Position numbers and translations under genes: made by a program
Origin: Caulobacter sp.
Lineage (GTDB): Bacteria > Pseudomonadota > Alphaproteobacteria > Caulobacterales > Caulobacteraceae
Length of the DNA stretch: 64,000 bases
Reading direction: 5' to 3'
NCBI GenBank assembly: GCA_016125585.1
Contig: WGLL01000011.1
Span: 1 to 64,000 of the forward strand
In this document: one piece after another, positions 43,670 through 51,911 of the stretch
How positions within the stretch are numbered: position 1 is the first letter of the stretch
How the letters are laid out: each line of letters begins with the position of its first letter
The notes under the pieces: generated by a model
The model's database searches: none
Seen by the model: only the letters and a program-made list of their open reading frames with translations
What the model was told of the DNA's origin: nothing

Positions 43670-44414
43670 GGACGAAGCTCCCAACTACAGCTTTTACAGA
43701 AACCCGCGTTTCTCGGCAAATCACCTTGCCGAATACCTTTGCACGAAGAATGCCGACCAACGGGACGCGGTGATCCGGAAGGCGAAGTTTCCTCGAAAGG
43801 TGAGCGTTGCCGCATATCAGCAGGTCGTCCCGACCATGCGCGCGACACTCTCAAGCAACACGCGAGACATGGGCCAGCTCGACGCGCTCGCGCAGCGCAT
43901 GGCCCTGAAAGCGGAGAGAGAGGAAGGATACACGCGCGACGAGGCTATCCGGTGCGCCGCCGCCATTGAGGCCTTCAAAACGACCTTCGCCGCCGCCAAG
44001 CTCGGCAAAGCACAGTTCGGACCTGGCCCGCGTGATGTGACGATGAAGCTGGCGGGCGTTACGGTGAACACGCGGCTGGACCCTCCAGTTTTTGAGCAAG
44101 GTGCGGACGGCCGAACCTTCGGCGGCGGCTGCGTCATGCTGTTCGCCAATTCGGCGGAGACGCGCAAGAACATTGAGGATCGGCGAAAATATGTCGCGGC
44201 GATCACCCACTGGTCGCTTGAGCACGGCGAAACCAACGTTGAAATCCTGCCTCGGCTTTGCCTGTCCTTCGACGTCTTCGGCAAGGAGGTCGTCAAGGCC
44301 CCTACGTCGAACACGCTGCTCCGAAAAACGGTCGCCGCGTCCTGTCGGGAAGCCGCCAGCAAATGGACTGGCATTGAACCGCCTTCTGGCTATGACGGTC
44401 CCGACTGGCGATAG
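43668..44414 (+). CDS. Passenger protein of unknown function
   Basis: 248 residues from the ATG at 43668; in-frame alternatives are ATG 43659 and GTG 43626. N-terminal MDEAPNYSFYRNPRFSANHL, then a helical region (YQQVVPTMRATLSSNTRDMGQLDALAQRMALKAEREEG) and a beta-rich part (DVTMKLAGVTVNTRLDPPVF...GCVMLFANSAETRKNIEDRRKYVAAITHWSLE). No catalytic or membrane motif seen. Ends 14 bases before the right inverted repeat. Presumably a cargo gene, possibly for host defence or regulation, but there is no direct evidence. Confidence 0.7.
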   Translation: MDEAPNYSFYRNPRFSANHLAEYLCTKNADQRDAVIRKAKFPRKVSVAAYQQVVPTMRATLSSNTRDMGQLDALAQRMALKAEREEGYTRDEAIRCAAAIEAFKTTFAAAKLGKAQFGPGPRDVTMKLAGVTVNTRLDPPVFEQGADGRTFGGGCVMLFANSAETRKNIEDRRKYVAAITHWSLEHGETNVEILPRLCLSFDVFGKEVVKAPTSNTLLRKTVAASCREAASKWTGIEPPSGYDGPDWR

Positions 44415-44427
44415 GTCAAGGTCACTT

Positions 44428-44449
44428 AATTTCAAAGTGACCCACCACC
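44428..44449. repeat. Right terminal inverted repeat of the transposon
   Basis: 22 bases, exact reverse complement of 41041-41062. Confidence 0.9.
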
Positions 44450-44457
44450 CGGTTCGG
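44450..44457. repeat. Right 8-bp target site duplication
   Basis: CGGTTCGG, same as 41033-41040. Confidence 0.85.
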
Positions 44458-44471
44458 ACTAGGTAGAGGGG

Positions 44472-47288
44472 GTGAACGCCGTCGCTCCCTCGCTTGATCT
44501 GGCCGCCGCCCTGGTGGTGTTGCCCGGGCCGCGTTGCGCCGTGGCGGACGGGGAGGGGGCGCGGGAGCTGCGGCCGCCGGCGGCGCGAGCCCTGGCCGAG
44601 GCCGGGCCGGTTCTGGTGGTGCATGCGGGGATGACGGCCAAGCGGCTGGGGCTGAACACCCCGCCCCGGGCGCGCGGCGTGTTCGATGCGCTGGAGCTGT
44701 TCGCCTTTGTGCGGCCTGCGCAGTTCACCGCGCCCTCGGCGGTGGGCCTGGCCCAGGCCCTGGGGTTGCCCGAGCCAAAGGGGGCGGCCGAACAGGCGGC
44801 GACCCTGCGCGAGGCTTGCGCCCAACTGCTGTCGGAACTGGCCATCAAACCCTGGCCGTCGCGGGAAGAGTGTCTGAACCTCGCCGAGACCATGGACCGG
44901 GCCGGCTGGGCCTGGGGTCCTGCCGTGGTCAATGCCCTGCGCAGCCGAACCGTCGGCGAGGCCGGGCGGCGGGGCTCGGGCCTGGATGTCTGGGCCCGGG
45001 TGTCGGAATGGGATGATCAGGCCCCGCCGGGCGAGCCGGGCTCGCGGCCGGTGACGCCGGAAGCGGCCGAGTCGCGGCTGGTCGAGCTTCTCAAGCGCTC
45101 CGGCCTGGAAGAGGCGCGGCCGATGCAGGCGGTCTATGCCGCCGAGACCGCCTTCGCCTTTGCCCCCCGCGAGCGGGAGGGCGAGCCGCGCATGGTGCTG
45201 GCCGAGGCCGGCACGGGTGTCGGCAAGACGCTGGGCTACCTGGCCCCGGCCTCGGTCTGGGCTGAGGAGAATGGGCCGTCGGTGTGGGTCAGCACCTACA
45301 CCCGGGCCTTGCAGCGGCAGATCGAGCGGGAAAGCGCCGCCATCTATCCGGACCCGGCGGTGCGGGCACGCAAGGCGGTGGTGCGAAAAGGCCGCGAGAA
45401 CTATCTGTGCCTGCTCAATTTTCAGGAACAGGTTCAGACCGCCCAACTGGGCAACGGCGATGTCATCGGCATGGGTCTGGCGGCGCGCTGGGTGCGGGCC
45501 AGTCGTGATGGCGACATGACCGGCGGCGATTTCCCCGCCTGGCTGCCGGGCCTGTTCGCCATTCCGCCCTCAGCCCAGGCCAGCGCCGCCAATCTGGTCG
45601 ACCGGCGCGGCGAATGCGTCCACGCCGCGTGCGGCCATTACCGCGCCTGTTTCGTCGAGAAGGCCATCCGCGGCAGCCGCCGGGCCGATCTGGTCATCGC
45701 CAACCACGCCCTGGTCCTGACCCAGGCCGCCTTCGATGGCGCCCGCCGGGCGCGGGGTTCCAAGGCCGATGTCGAGACCGCCTCGCTCAAGCGCATCGTC
45801 TTCGACGAGGGCCACCATCTGTTCGACGCCGCCGACAGCGCCTTCTCCGCCGCTCTGTCCGGAGCCGAGGCGGCCGAGCTGCGGCGCTGGATCCGGGGGC
45901 CGGAATCGCGGGGACGGCGGGGCCGTGGGCTGGAGCACCGGCTGCTGGACGTGCTGGGCGACCGCGAGGAGGCCCGCGAAGCGCTGCATCAGGTCACCCG
46001 CGCCGCGGGCGTTCTGCCGGGAGAGGGGTGGTCAGGCCGCATCGCCCCGCCCAACGGCGAGATCAATCCCATCGGTCCGGTCGAGGCCTTCCTGGCGGCG
46101 GTGCTTGAACAGCTGCGCGCCCGCAACAGCGAGCGGAACGGTGGCGCGTCCGACATCGGCATGGAATGCGCCGCCCGCCCGGCCATCGACCGGGTCCGCG
46201 AGACGGCCTCCGACGCCGCCTCGGCCCTGGCGTCTGTCGAGGCGCCGTTGCTGGCCCTGGCGCGTCATCTGGAAGATGTGCTCGACGACGAGGCCGACGA
46301 GCTGGCGACGTCGGAGCGGGCGCGGATCGAGGGGGCGCTGCGCGGGCTGGACAGGCGGGCGCGGATGACCCTGCCGGCCTGGCGCTCGATGCTGAAGGCC
46401 ATCGAGGAGGACGCCGAGGACGATCCCGATTTCGTCGACTGGTTCGACGCCACCTTCCTCTATGGCCGGGTGGTCGACGCGGCCAGCCGCCGCCATTGGG
46501 TCGATCCGACCGAGCCCCTGGCCGCGGCGGTGATCGCGCCGTCTCACGGCGTGCTGGTGACCAGCGCCACCCTGACCGACCCGGCGTCTGAGGACCCCTT
46601 CGCCCTGGCCGAGATGCGCACCGGCGCCGCGAGGCTGCCTGAGCGGCCCAAGACCCTGCGGCTGACCTCGCCCTTCGACTACGCCCGGCAGGCGCGGGCC
46701 TTCGTGGTCACCGACGTCGCCAAGGACGACGCCCGCCAGGTGGCGGCGGCGATGCGGGAGCTGTTCCTGGCGGCGGGCGGCGGCGGCGTGGGCCTGTTCA
46801 CCGCCATCCGGCGGCTGCGGGCGGTGCATGAGAAGATCGCCGCGCCCCTGGCCGACAAGGGCCTGGCCCTCTACGCCCAGCATGTCGATCCGCTTGAGGT
46901 CGGGGCTCTGGTCGACATCTTCCGGGCCGAGGAGGACAGCTGCCTGCTGGGTACAGACGCGGTGCGCGACGGGGTCGATGTTCCCGGCCGCTCCCTGCGG
47001 CTGCTGGCCTTTGATCGGGCGCCCTGGCCCCGGCCCGACATCCTGCACAAGGCCCGCCGCGCCCGGTTTGGCGGCAAGAGCTATGACGACGCCGTGGCAC
47101 GCAACCGCATCGCCCAGGCCTTCGGCCGGCTGATCCGCCGCGAGGACGACAAGGGGGTGTTCGTTATGCTCGACGCCGCCTCGCCGACCCGCCTGTTCGC
47201 CGGCCTGCCCGAGGGGGTGGAGATCCAGCGGGTCGGTCTGGTCGAAGCGATCGAGGCGACGGCCGAGTTTCTCAAGAAGGACAGCTGA
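44472..47288 (+). CDS. DinG/XPD-type ATP-dependent DNA helicase
   Basis: 938 residues, GTG start with GAGGGGG just upstream. Walker A AEAGTGVGKTLGYLAP near residue 250, DEGHHLFDAADSAF (DEAH-type motif II), SATLTD, and motif VI AFGRLIRREDDKGVF. Between motifs I and II are cysteines in LCLLNF and CVHAACGHYRACF, positioned like the four Fe-S-binding Cys of XPD/DinG. The N-terminal ~220 residues are an added domain usual in alphaproteobacterial members. 5'-3' unwinding of forks or R-loops is the known activity of the family. The transposon now separates it from whatever lay upstream. Confidence 0.92.
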   Translation: MNAVAPSLDLAAALVVLPGPRCAVADGEGARELRPPAARALAEAGPVLVVHAGMTAKRLGLNTPPRARGVFDALELFAFVRPAQFTAPSAVGLAQALGLPEPKGAAEQAATLREACAQLLSELAIKPWPSREECLNLAETMDRAGWAWGPAVVNALRSRTVGEAGRRGSGLDVWARVSEWDDQAPPGEPGSRPVTPEAAESRLVELLKRSGLEEARPMQAVYAAETAFAFAPREREGEPRMVLAEAGTGVGKTLGYLAPASVWAEENGPSVWVSTYTRALQRQIERESAAIYPDPAVRARKAVVRKGRENYLCLLNFQEQVQTAQLGNGDVIGMGLAARWVRASRDGDMTGGDFPAWLPGLFAIPPSAQASAANLVDRRGECVHAACGHYRACFVEKAIRGSRRADLVIANHALVLTQAAFDGARRARGSKADVETASLKRIVFDEGHHLFDAADSAFSAALSGAEAAELRRWIRGPESRGRRGRGLEHRLLDVLGDREEAREALHQVTRAAGVLPGEGWSGRIAPPNGEINPIGPVEAFLAAVLEQLRARNSERNGGASDIGMECAARPAIDRVRETASDAASALASVEAPLLALARHLEDVLDDEADELATSERARIEGALRGLDRRARMTLPAWRSMLKAIEEDAEDDPDFVDWFDATFLYGRVVDAASRRHWVDPTEPLAAAVIAPSHGVLVTSATLTDPASEDPFALAEMRTGAARLPERPKTLRLTSPFDYARQARAFVVTDVAKDDARQVAAAMRELFLAAGGGGVGLFTAIRRLRAVHEKIAAPLADKGLALYAQHVDPLEVGALVDIFRAEEDSCLLGTDAVRDGVDVPGRSLRLLAFDRAPWPRPDILHKARRARFGGKSYDDAVARNRIAQAFGRLIRREDDKGVFVMLDAASPTRLFAGLPEGVEIQRVGLVEAIEATAEFLKKDS

Positions 47289-47296
47289 GCTCTGAT

Positions 47297-47350
47297 CTCC
47301 CTTCCCCCTGGAGGGGGGGAGGGCCGGGGATGTGGGTGGAGGTGGTTCCG
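47297..47350. repeat. Palindromic intergenic repeat truncated by the prophage
   Basis: CTCCCTTCCCCCTGGAGGGGGGAGGG hairpin with the GGGGATGTGGGTGGAGGTGG tail. Other copies of this type continue further, so the prophage seems to have inserted into it. Confidence 0.55.
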
Positions 47351-47351
47351 C

Positions 47352-47420
47352 TGTAGCGCGACTCCGCGAGCTGGAGTCTGGGGCAGCTGAATCTGGAGCA
47401 CTCCGTTTCATAGCTCGTGG
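47352..47420. other. Predicted right terminus of the Mu-like prophage
   Basis: Mu-type ends begin with TG. TGTAGCGCGACTCCGCGAGC starts at 47352, right after the interrupted host repeat, and inside it ACTCCG and AGCTGGAGTCTGG/AGCTGAATCTGGAG-like repeats recur, as expected of transposase-binding sites. The exact base is inferred. Confidence 0.45.
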
Positions 47421-47467
47421 CCACAGGCCCCCTCCTAAGCGATTCCTGAGAGGGCCCTCAGAGGCTT

Positions 47468-48283
47468 CTAAGCCGCCCGCCCTCCGCCGATCACGATCAG
47501 CTCGGCCGCAGGCCTGCCACCGCCCTGGAGCGAGTAGCTGGTCTCGGCCTCGACGACCTGGAAGCCGGCGAACATGAGCCGGGTTTCGGGGACGTCGTTG
47601 ATAGACAGGATGAACCGGCCCTTCAGCTGGTGCAACGCCGCGACCAGCAGGTCGAAGTCAGCCCGCGTGAACAGGTCCTTCCCGTAGTCTCCCTCGGAGC
47701 CCCAGTAGGGCGGGTCGAGGTAGAACAGGGTCGACGGGCTGTCATAGCGAGCCAGGAAGGCCGCGTAGTGCAGCCGCTCGACGATGACGCCGGCCAGCCG
47801 TTCGTGAAGGTCCTCCAACTGGCGGGCCAGGCGGGTGACGTCCATGCGGCCTGGCCGGTGGTGGCTGACCCCGAAGTTCCGGCCGGTGACCTTCCCGCCG
47901 AAGGCCGTCCGCTGCAGGAACAGGAATCGGGCCGCCCGCTGCATGTCGGTCAGCGTGTCAGGGTCGACGTTGACAAGCCGCTCGAAGGCCGCGCGGCTGG
48001 TGATCTGGAAACGCATCATCTCCAGGAAGGCGACGTAGTGCTCCTGGAGGACGCGATAGAAGGTCCAGACGTCCTTGCTCCAGTCGTTGATGACCTCGGC
48101 CTTTGGACGGCTGCGGCGGCGCAGAAACACCCCGCCCATGCCCACAAAGGGTTCGGCGTAGGTGTCGTGAGGGGTGACCTCGATCAAGGCCACCAGGCGG
48201 CGCGCAAGGTTGCGCTTCCCGCCGATGTAGGGGGCCGCCGGCGCGATCGGTGCGACGGCGGTGAACTGGGGACTCGACTCCAT
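47468..48283 (-). CDS. Dam-type DNA adenine methyltransferase
   Basis: 271 residues. PYIGGKRNLARRLV (SAM-binding FxGxK-like motif) near residue 18 and FYLDPPYWGSEGDYG (catalytic DPPY) near residue 195; YAEPFVGMGGVFL is motif I. Class alpha N6-adenine methylase, similar to Dam. It is the last gene at the prophage end, a position where Mu carries the DNA-modification gene mom, so an anti-restriction role is likely. Recognition sequence unknown. Confidence 0.9.
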   Translation of the reverse strand: MESSPQFTAVAPIAPAAPYIGGKRNLARRLVALIEVTPHDTYAEPFVGMGGVFLRRRSRPKAEVINDWSKDVWTFYRVLQEHYVAFLEMMRFQITSRAAFERLVNVDPDTLTDMQRAARFLFLQRTAFGGKVTGRNFGVSHHRPGRMDVTRLARQLEDLHERLAGVIVERLHYAAFLARYDSPSTLFYLDPPYWGSEGDYGKDLFTRADFDLLVAALHQLKGRFILSINDVPETRLMFAGFQVVEAETSYSLQGGGRPAAELIVIGGGRAA

Positions 48284-48437
48284 GAACTAGGGCTCTCAAA
48301 AGGACCCCGCCGTGTACGCGGTGGGGGTGACTGAAACGCCGGCGCGCCGACGTTGAGGTGCAGGTTGCAGCCTGCGGTTCGAGGCGTTGACGCGCCCCGG
48401 ACCCCCCTCTCAGCGGCAAGCCGAGCGGGGGTGAAAG

Positions 48438-49190
48438 TCAGCAGTGGCAGGTCCAGCCGAATCGGGTCGGGTTCTGCGGCGAGTCCCCGGTGTTGGCCTG
48501 CCCGCTCTGGAAGGCGACCGAGAAGCCGAACTGGCTCTGAGCGGTGATGTTGTGGGCGATGTTCTGGCCGGTGCAGCTGATCTGCAGGACGTAGTCGGCG
48601 ACGGGCAGCGGGGTCTCAAAAGCCACCGAATATGACCCACTGGCCGTCCGCGAGACGGCGCTGAGGTTCTTGACCGCGCTGCCGGCGGCGCAGGCCCCGT
48701 TTCCACCCTGACCAGCGGCCGTCCCGTAAGCGTCGGCCACGCCGCCGCCGCCGGCGGCCGAGGTCACGACGCGCACCCAGTCGGTCCAGGCCTCGCCGTC
48801 CCAGCGTCGCAGCCAGACGCTGTCGGCCGAGGCCGCGACGAATAGCTGGCAGCCGTCGGCGCTGTCGGCGGTGTCGAAGATCGAAAGGACCAGGCCCGCA
48901 TCCTCGCCGTCAGGCCGGCCGGTGGCGATCGGGCTGCTGCCGAAGAAGCCGGTCTTGGCGAGCGCGTCCAGGTCGGTGATGGCCTTTCGGCCGGTCAGAC
49001 CCACCCCGGCAACGGCCGCTGCCATCTGTCCCCACTGCCCCTTCACCGGGGCGATGCCGAAGGCGTCGAGGAAGCCGACCAGGTTCTCCTGGACGTCGTT
49101 GAGCCAGTCGGCCCCGACCTGGGTGGCGGGGGCCGGGGATTGCTTGAACCGGTTGGCCACCGTGGCCCCGTTGGTGTCGATGCGATGCAT
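48438..49190 (-). CDS. Tail fibre/phage tail protein
   Basis: 250 residues. MHRIDTNGATVANRFKQSPAPATQVGADWLNDVQENLVGFL is the conserved N-terminus of tail-fibre-like proteins (residues binding the baseplate), followed by a phage-fibre-like domain with a possible receptor-binding C-terminus (SYSVAFETPLPVADYVLQISCTG). Shorter than Mu gpS. No fibre-assembly gene follows. Host range determinant by position. Confidence 0.7.
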   Translation of the reverse strand: MHRIDTNGATVANRFKQSPAPATQVGADWLNDVQENLVGFLDAFGIAPVKGQWGQMAAAVAGVGLTGRKAITDLDALAKTGFFGSSPIATGRPDGEDAGLVLSIFDTADSADGCQLFVAASADSVWLRRWDGEAWTDWVRVVTSAAGGGGVADAYGTAAGQGGNGACAAGSAVKNLSAVSRTASGSYSVAFETPLPVADYVLQISCTGQNIAHNITAQSQFGFSVAFQSGQANTGDSPQNPTRFGWTCHC

Positions 49191-49196
49191 GGGCCG

Positions 49197-49796
49197 CTAA
49201 GCTCCTTCGTAGGTAAAAATGACGCGGGTGTGGGCCGGCCGGGCCGACCGGATGATGCATTCCAGGTCCAGGGCGCCGCCTTCGGCCAGAGGGTCGCCGG
49301 CCACGCCTGCCCCAGCCCGGAAGACGGAGTAGTCGGTGCTGGTGAGCACATGGACGCGCCAGACAAAGCGCCAACGGCCGCCGCCGACCAGCGGTGTGAG
49401 AGCAGCGTCGTGAGCGTCGACATCCGGATCGAACTCGTGGATTTCGATCTCGAAGCCGAGGGATGCAGCCAGGGCGATGTAGAAGGCCCGCGTCTGACCC
49501 GCCTGGAAGGCCAGCTTCCGCCAGGCGGCAACGCGACGGGCGGACAGACTGGTCGCTGCGACAGTGCAGGGATCGGGAAGGCCGAGCACCCGCTCCCAGT
49601 CCTCCATCATCTCGAACGCCGTGCGCGGGTCGGCCTCTTCGATCAGGTCGTCGGTGCGCGCCTCGAAGCGCGCCAGCTCGGCCGCCATGCCGGTAAGCAG
49701 GTCGCCGAGGCCGACGTCCCGGTCGCGCGACCAGGCCGGGCCGGTCGGCAGCAGGCCCATCAGCTGGGCGGCGTAGGCGTCTGTGTCGCGCGCCAC
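49197..49796 (-). CDS. Mu gp48-like tail protein (DUF2313)
   Basis: 199 residues. The start is the GTG at 49796, with GGAG 6 bases upstream; the next gene's stop is 2 bases away. AAQLMGLLPTGPAWSRD...DLLTGMAAELARFEARTDDLIEEADPRTAFEMMEDWERVLGLPDP is the DUF2313 signature. Connects baseplate wedge to the fibre region. Confidence 0.85.
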   Translation of the reverse strand: MARDTDAYAAQLMGLLPTGPAWSRDRDVGLGDLLTGMAAELARFEARTDDLIEEADPRTAFEMMEDWERVLGLPDPCTVAATSLSARRVAAWRKLAFQAGQTRAFYIALAASLGFEIEIHEFDPDVDAHDAALTPLVGGGRWRFVWRVHVLTSTDYSVFRAGAGVAGDPLAEGGALDLECIIRSARPAHTRVIFTYEGA

Positions 49797-49798
49797 GA

Positions 49799-50851
49799 TC
49801 AGCTCCAGGTGATGTCGCCGAGGACGATGATCTCTTCGTCGTCGGCTGTGACGTTGGCGGAGGGCACCGTCAGGACGTGGTCCGTCTCGCCGGCGGCGAT
49901 CGAGATCGCCTCGCGGATATGGCTGAGCAGGATGGTCCCGCCCGGTTCGGCCTCCCGGGCCAGGAGATCGCGCAGCTCGGCTTCGACAGCCGCGCGGGTG
50001 TCGGCGTCGTCGGGGCTCAGCTCGATGGTCAGGTCCAGCTCGACGGGCGCGAGCGCGAAGACGGTCACCTGGGCCGTCACCGGCCGCAGGTCGGCGATGT
50101 GGTTGGCAACGGTGGTCAGGTCGCCGCCCAGGGGGATGATGTCCTCGCGGCCGTCCATGACGAAGGCGACGCCGACCGTGCCCAGGCCGCTCCGTTCGGG
50201 GAACACCCAGGCCCGGGTGACGCCGGCGATCTCTCGGGCCCAACGGACGTAGTCCGGGCCCGCGCCGCCCTGCGGCTGCTGCCGGATGCGGGCCAGAAGG
50301 CGATCGAGCAGCTGAGGGTCAGATTCCTCCTCCGCGCCGCCCGTCAGCCCGCCATCGCCGACGACCGCCGCGCTGGCCACGCCGGCGACGGGCGACACGA
50401 AGGTCAAGGCTGTGCCTTCCTCGGCCAGGCCGGCGACGCCCGGAAGGCTGGCCTCCAGCGCGGCGGTCGCAACGCCGCCGACGATCGTCACATCCGCAGT
50501 CACGCGGTACTCGACGCCATCGCTGCGCTGCAGACGGGTTTCGGCCTCGACGATGCTGCCGTTGACGCCGGTGAGCTGGGCCGGGCCGGTCGCGGCCGTC
50601 GCCGGCTTCTTTTCGAGGCCCCACACACCGGCCCAGCGGGCGAGCTGGGGTCCCGAAGCGGAATCCGGCATCAGGTCCATCGCCAGGCTGTCCAGACGCC
50701 CGTAGAGGCCGTGGACCGAGCCGGCATGGCTCCGCGCCAGGGCGCGCTCGATCGAGCGCCGCAGCAAGGCGTCGCCGCCGGCCAGCCGGCCCTTTAGATC
50801 GGTCTCGTCGCGGGCGACCAGGTCGGTCAACGTGGGGCGCGTGAAGGCCAT
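49799..50851 (-). CDS. Baseplate J-like protein (Mu gp47)
   Basis: 350 residues with FTRPTLTDLVARDETDLKGRLAGGDALLRRSIERALAR at the N-terminus and GGAGPDYVRWAREIAGVTRAWVFPERSGLGTVGVAFVMDGRE, the baseplate_J signature. Wedge component of the contractile tail. Start abuts gp46 stop. Confidence 0.92.
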   Translation of the reverse strand: MAFTRPTLTDLVARDETDLKGRLAGGDALLRRSIERALARSHAGSVHGLYGRLDSLAMDLMPDSASGPQLARWAGVWGLEKKPATAATGPAQLTGVNGSIVEAETRLQRSDGVEYRVTADVTIVGGVATAALEASLPGVAGLAEEGTALTFVSPVAGVASAAVVGDGGLTGGAEEESDPQLLDRLLARIRQQPQGGAGPDYVRWAREIAGVTRAWVFPERSGLGTVGVAFVMDGREDIIPLGGDLTTVANHIADLRPVTAQVTVFALAPVELDLTIELSPDDADTRAAVEAELRDLLAREAEPGGTILLSHIREAISIAAGETDHVLTVPSANVTADDEEIIVLGDITWS

Positions 50852-51294
50852 CAGTGCAGGTTCCAGAGGAAGTCGAAACGAAGGGGCTGGCCATCCGGCC
50901 GGGTGATCGCGACCAGCAGCTGGATTCCGGTCTCGCCCAGGAACTCGGCCTCAACGGACACGGCGGAGGCGACGCCATCGTCGACCATCCAGGCGAGCGC
51001 CTCGGCGCCATAGTCCCGAGCCAAGCGGACGTCCTCGGCGCGGCGCTTGCCTCGCCGGAGCAGCCAAAGCCGGGAGCCGATGCGGTCGCCTTCGACGGGC
51101 GGCACAACATCGCCCCACCAGCCACGGCGGTTGCCGTCTTCCTCCGGCAAGTCGTCCGAGGGCGCGGCCAGGCGGTCACTGAACAGCGAGATGATGACGG
51201 CCGTCTGCAGCGCCGCGTCGGGCTGCTGCGGCTCGGCGACGACCAGGCGCGCCTCCTGGGCCTCGTTGTCCCAGACCAGAGCCAGGCCGCTCAT
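50851..51294 (-). CDS. Mu gp46-like baseplate protein
   Basis: 147 residues. Central LQTAVIISLFSDRLAAPSDDLPEEDGNRRGWWGDVVPPVEGDRIGSRLWLLRRGKR is the GP46 signature. One base overlap with gp47 and four with gp45. Confidence 0.92.
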   Translation of the reverse strand: MSGLALVWDNEAQEARLVVAEPQQPDAALQTAVIISLFSDRLAAPSDDLPEEDGNRRGWWGDVVPPVEGDRIGSRLWLLRRGKRRAEDVRLARDYGAEALAWMVDDGVASAVSVEAEFLGETGIQLLVAITRPDGQPLRFDFLWNLH

Positions 51295-51911
51295 AGCGCC
51301 TTCACCTTGGTCGAGCCGGGGCCGGTGATGAACCCGCCGGCGACGGCGTCGCCGACCAGGGCGACCTTCTTGTTCGCCCCCGCGCCGCCGAGCCGGATGT
51401 CGTCAGAGGCGACGATGACCTGGGGCGCTTCCACGGTCGCCTTCGACGACGACTTCACCAGGACATCGCCGGTCGCGTCGATCGTGGCGTCGGCGGTCAC
51501 GGTGGCGGTCAGTTTGGGGGTCTGCAGGATGACCTCCTCGTCCGCCTGCAGCGTGATCTTGCCAGTGGTCTGGACAACGATGCCGTCCCGCGTGAGGTGG
51601 ACCTTCTGGCCGAGGTCGTCGGAGATCGCGACCTCGCCCGGCTCCAGCTGCAGGCGGTAGCGGCGATCGCCGACCGCGACAGCCAGCGACCGGCCCCGGA
51701 TGCCGCTCAGGGCCAGGATGACCGCCGAAGCCCCGTCCAAAGGGTGCGAGTTGAAGCCGTAGTCCTGGTGGCGCTCAACGTCGTCCAGGACTTCGTCGGC
51801 CAGGACCTCCAGCTGCAGCAGTTGGACCTCGCCCTCATCGTTCACGAGGCGGACGCCGCCCCGGCCGATCATCATGTTCACCGCGTCGGCCGACGCTGAT
51901 CTGGGCGCCAT
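51291..51911 (-). CDS. Baseplate assembly protein V / tail spike (Mu gp45)
   Basis: 206 residues. N-terminal OB-fold-like GRGGVRLVNDEGEVQLLQLEVLADEVLDDVERHQDYGFNSHPLDGASAVIL and a C-terminal trimeric beta-helix made of TLQADEEVILQTPKLTATVTADATIDATGDVLVKSSSKATVEAPQV repeats, forming the membrane-puncturing needle. Confidence 0.92.
   Translation of the reverse strand: MAPRSASADAVNMMIGRGGVRLVNDEGEVQLLQLEVLADEVLDDVERHQDYGFNSHPLDGASAVILALSGIRGRSLAVAVGDRRYRLQLEPGEVAISDDLGQKVHLTRDGIVVQTTGKITLQADEEVILQTPKLTATVTADATIDATGDVLVKSSSKATVEAPQVIVASDDIRLGGAGANKKVALVGDAVAGGFITGPGSTKVKAL

Larger units (their letters stand above)
41041..44449. mobile_element. IS1-type transposon with passenger genes and a tRNA, 3409 bp
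   Basis: Bounded by perfect 22-bp inverted repeats beginning GGTGGTGGGTCACTTTGAAA at each end and flanked by 8-bp direct repeats CGGTTCGG. IS1 elements start with GGTG and duplicate 8-10 bp, and the single transposase (42527-43405) is of IS1 type, so transposase and ends agree. Cargo: two overlapping small genes, one minus-strand gene, a tRNA-like gene, the transposase, and a divergent pair. Base composition is lower in GC than the flanks. It landed between DUF4180 and the DinG-like helicase gene. Such transporter-IS forms of IS1 are known but this cargo is not familiar to me. Confidence 0.85.

Noticed and set aside
41041-47288. Possibility that the DinG-like helicase is part of the transposon cargo
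   Set aside because: The right inverted repeat and target duplication end at 44457, before the helicase start, and its base composition matches the host.
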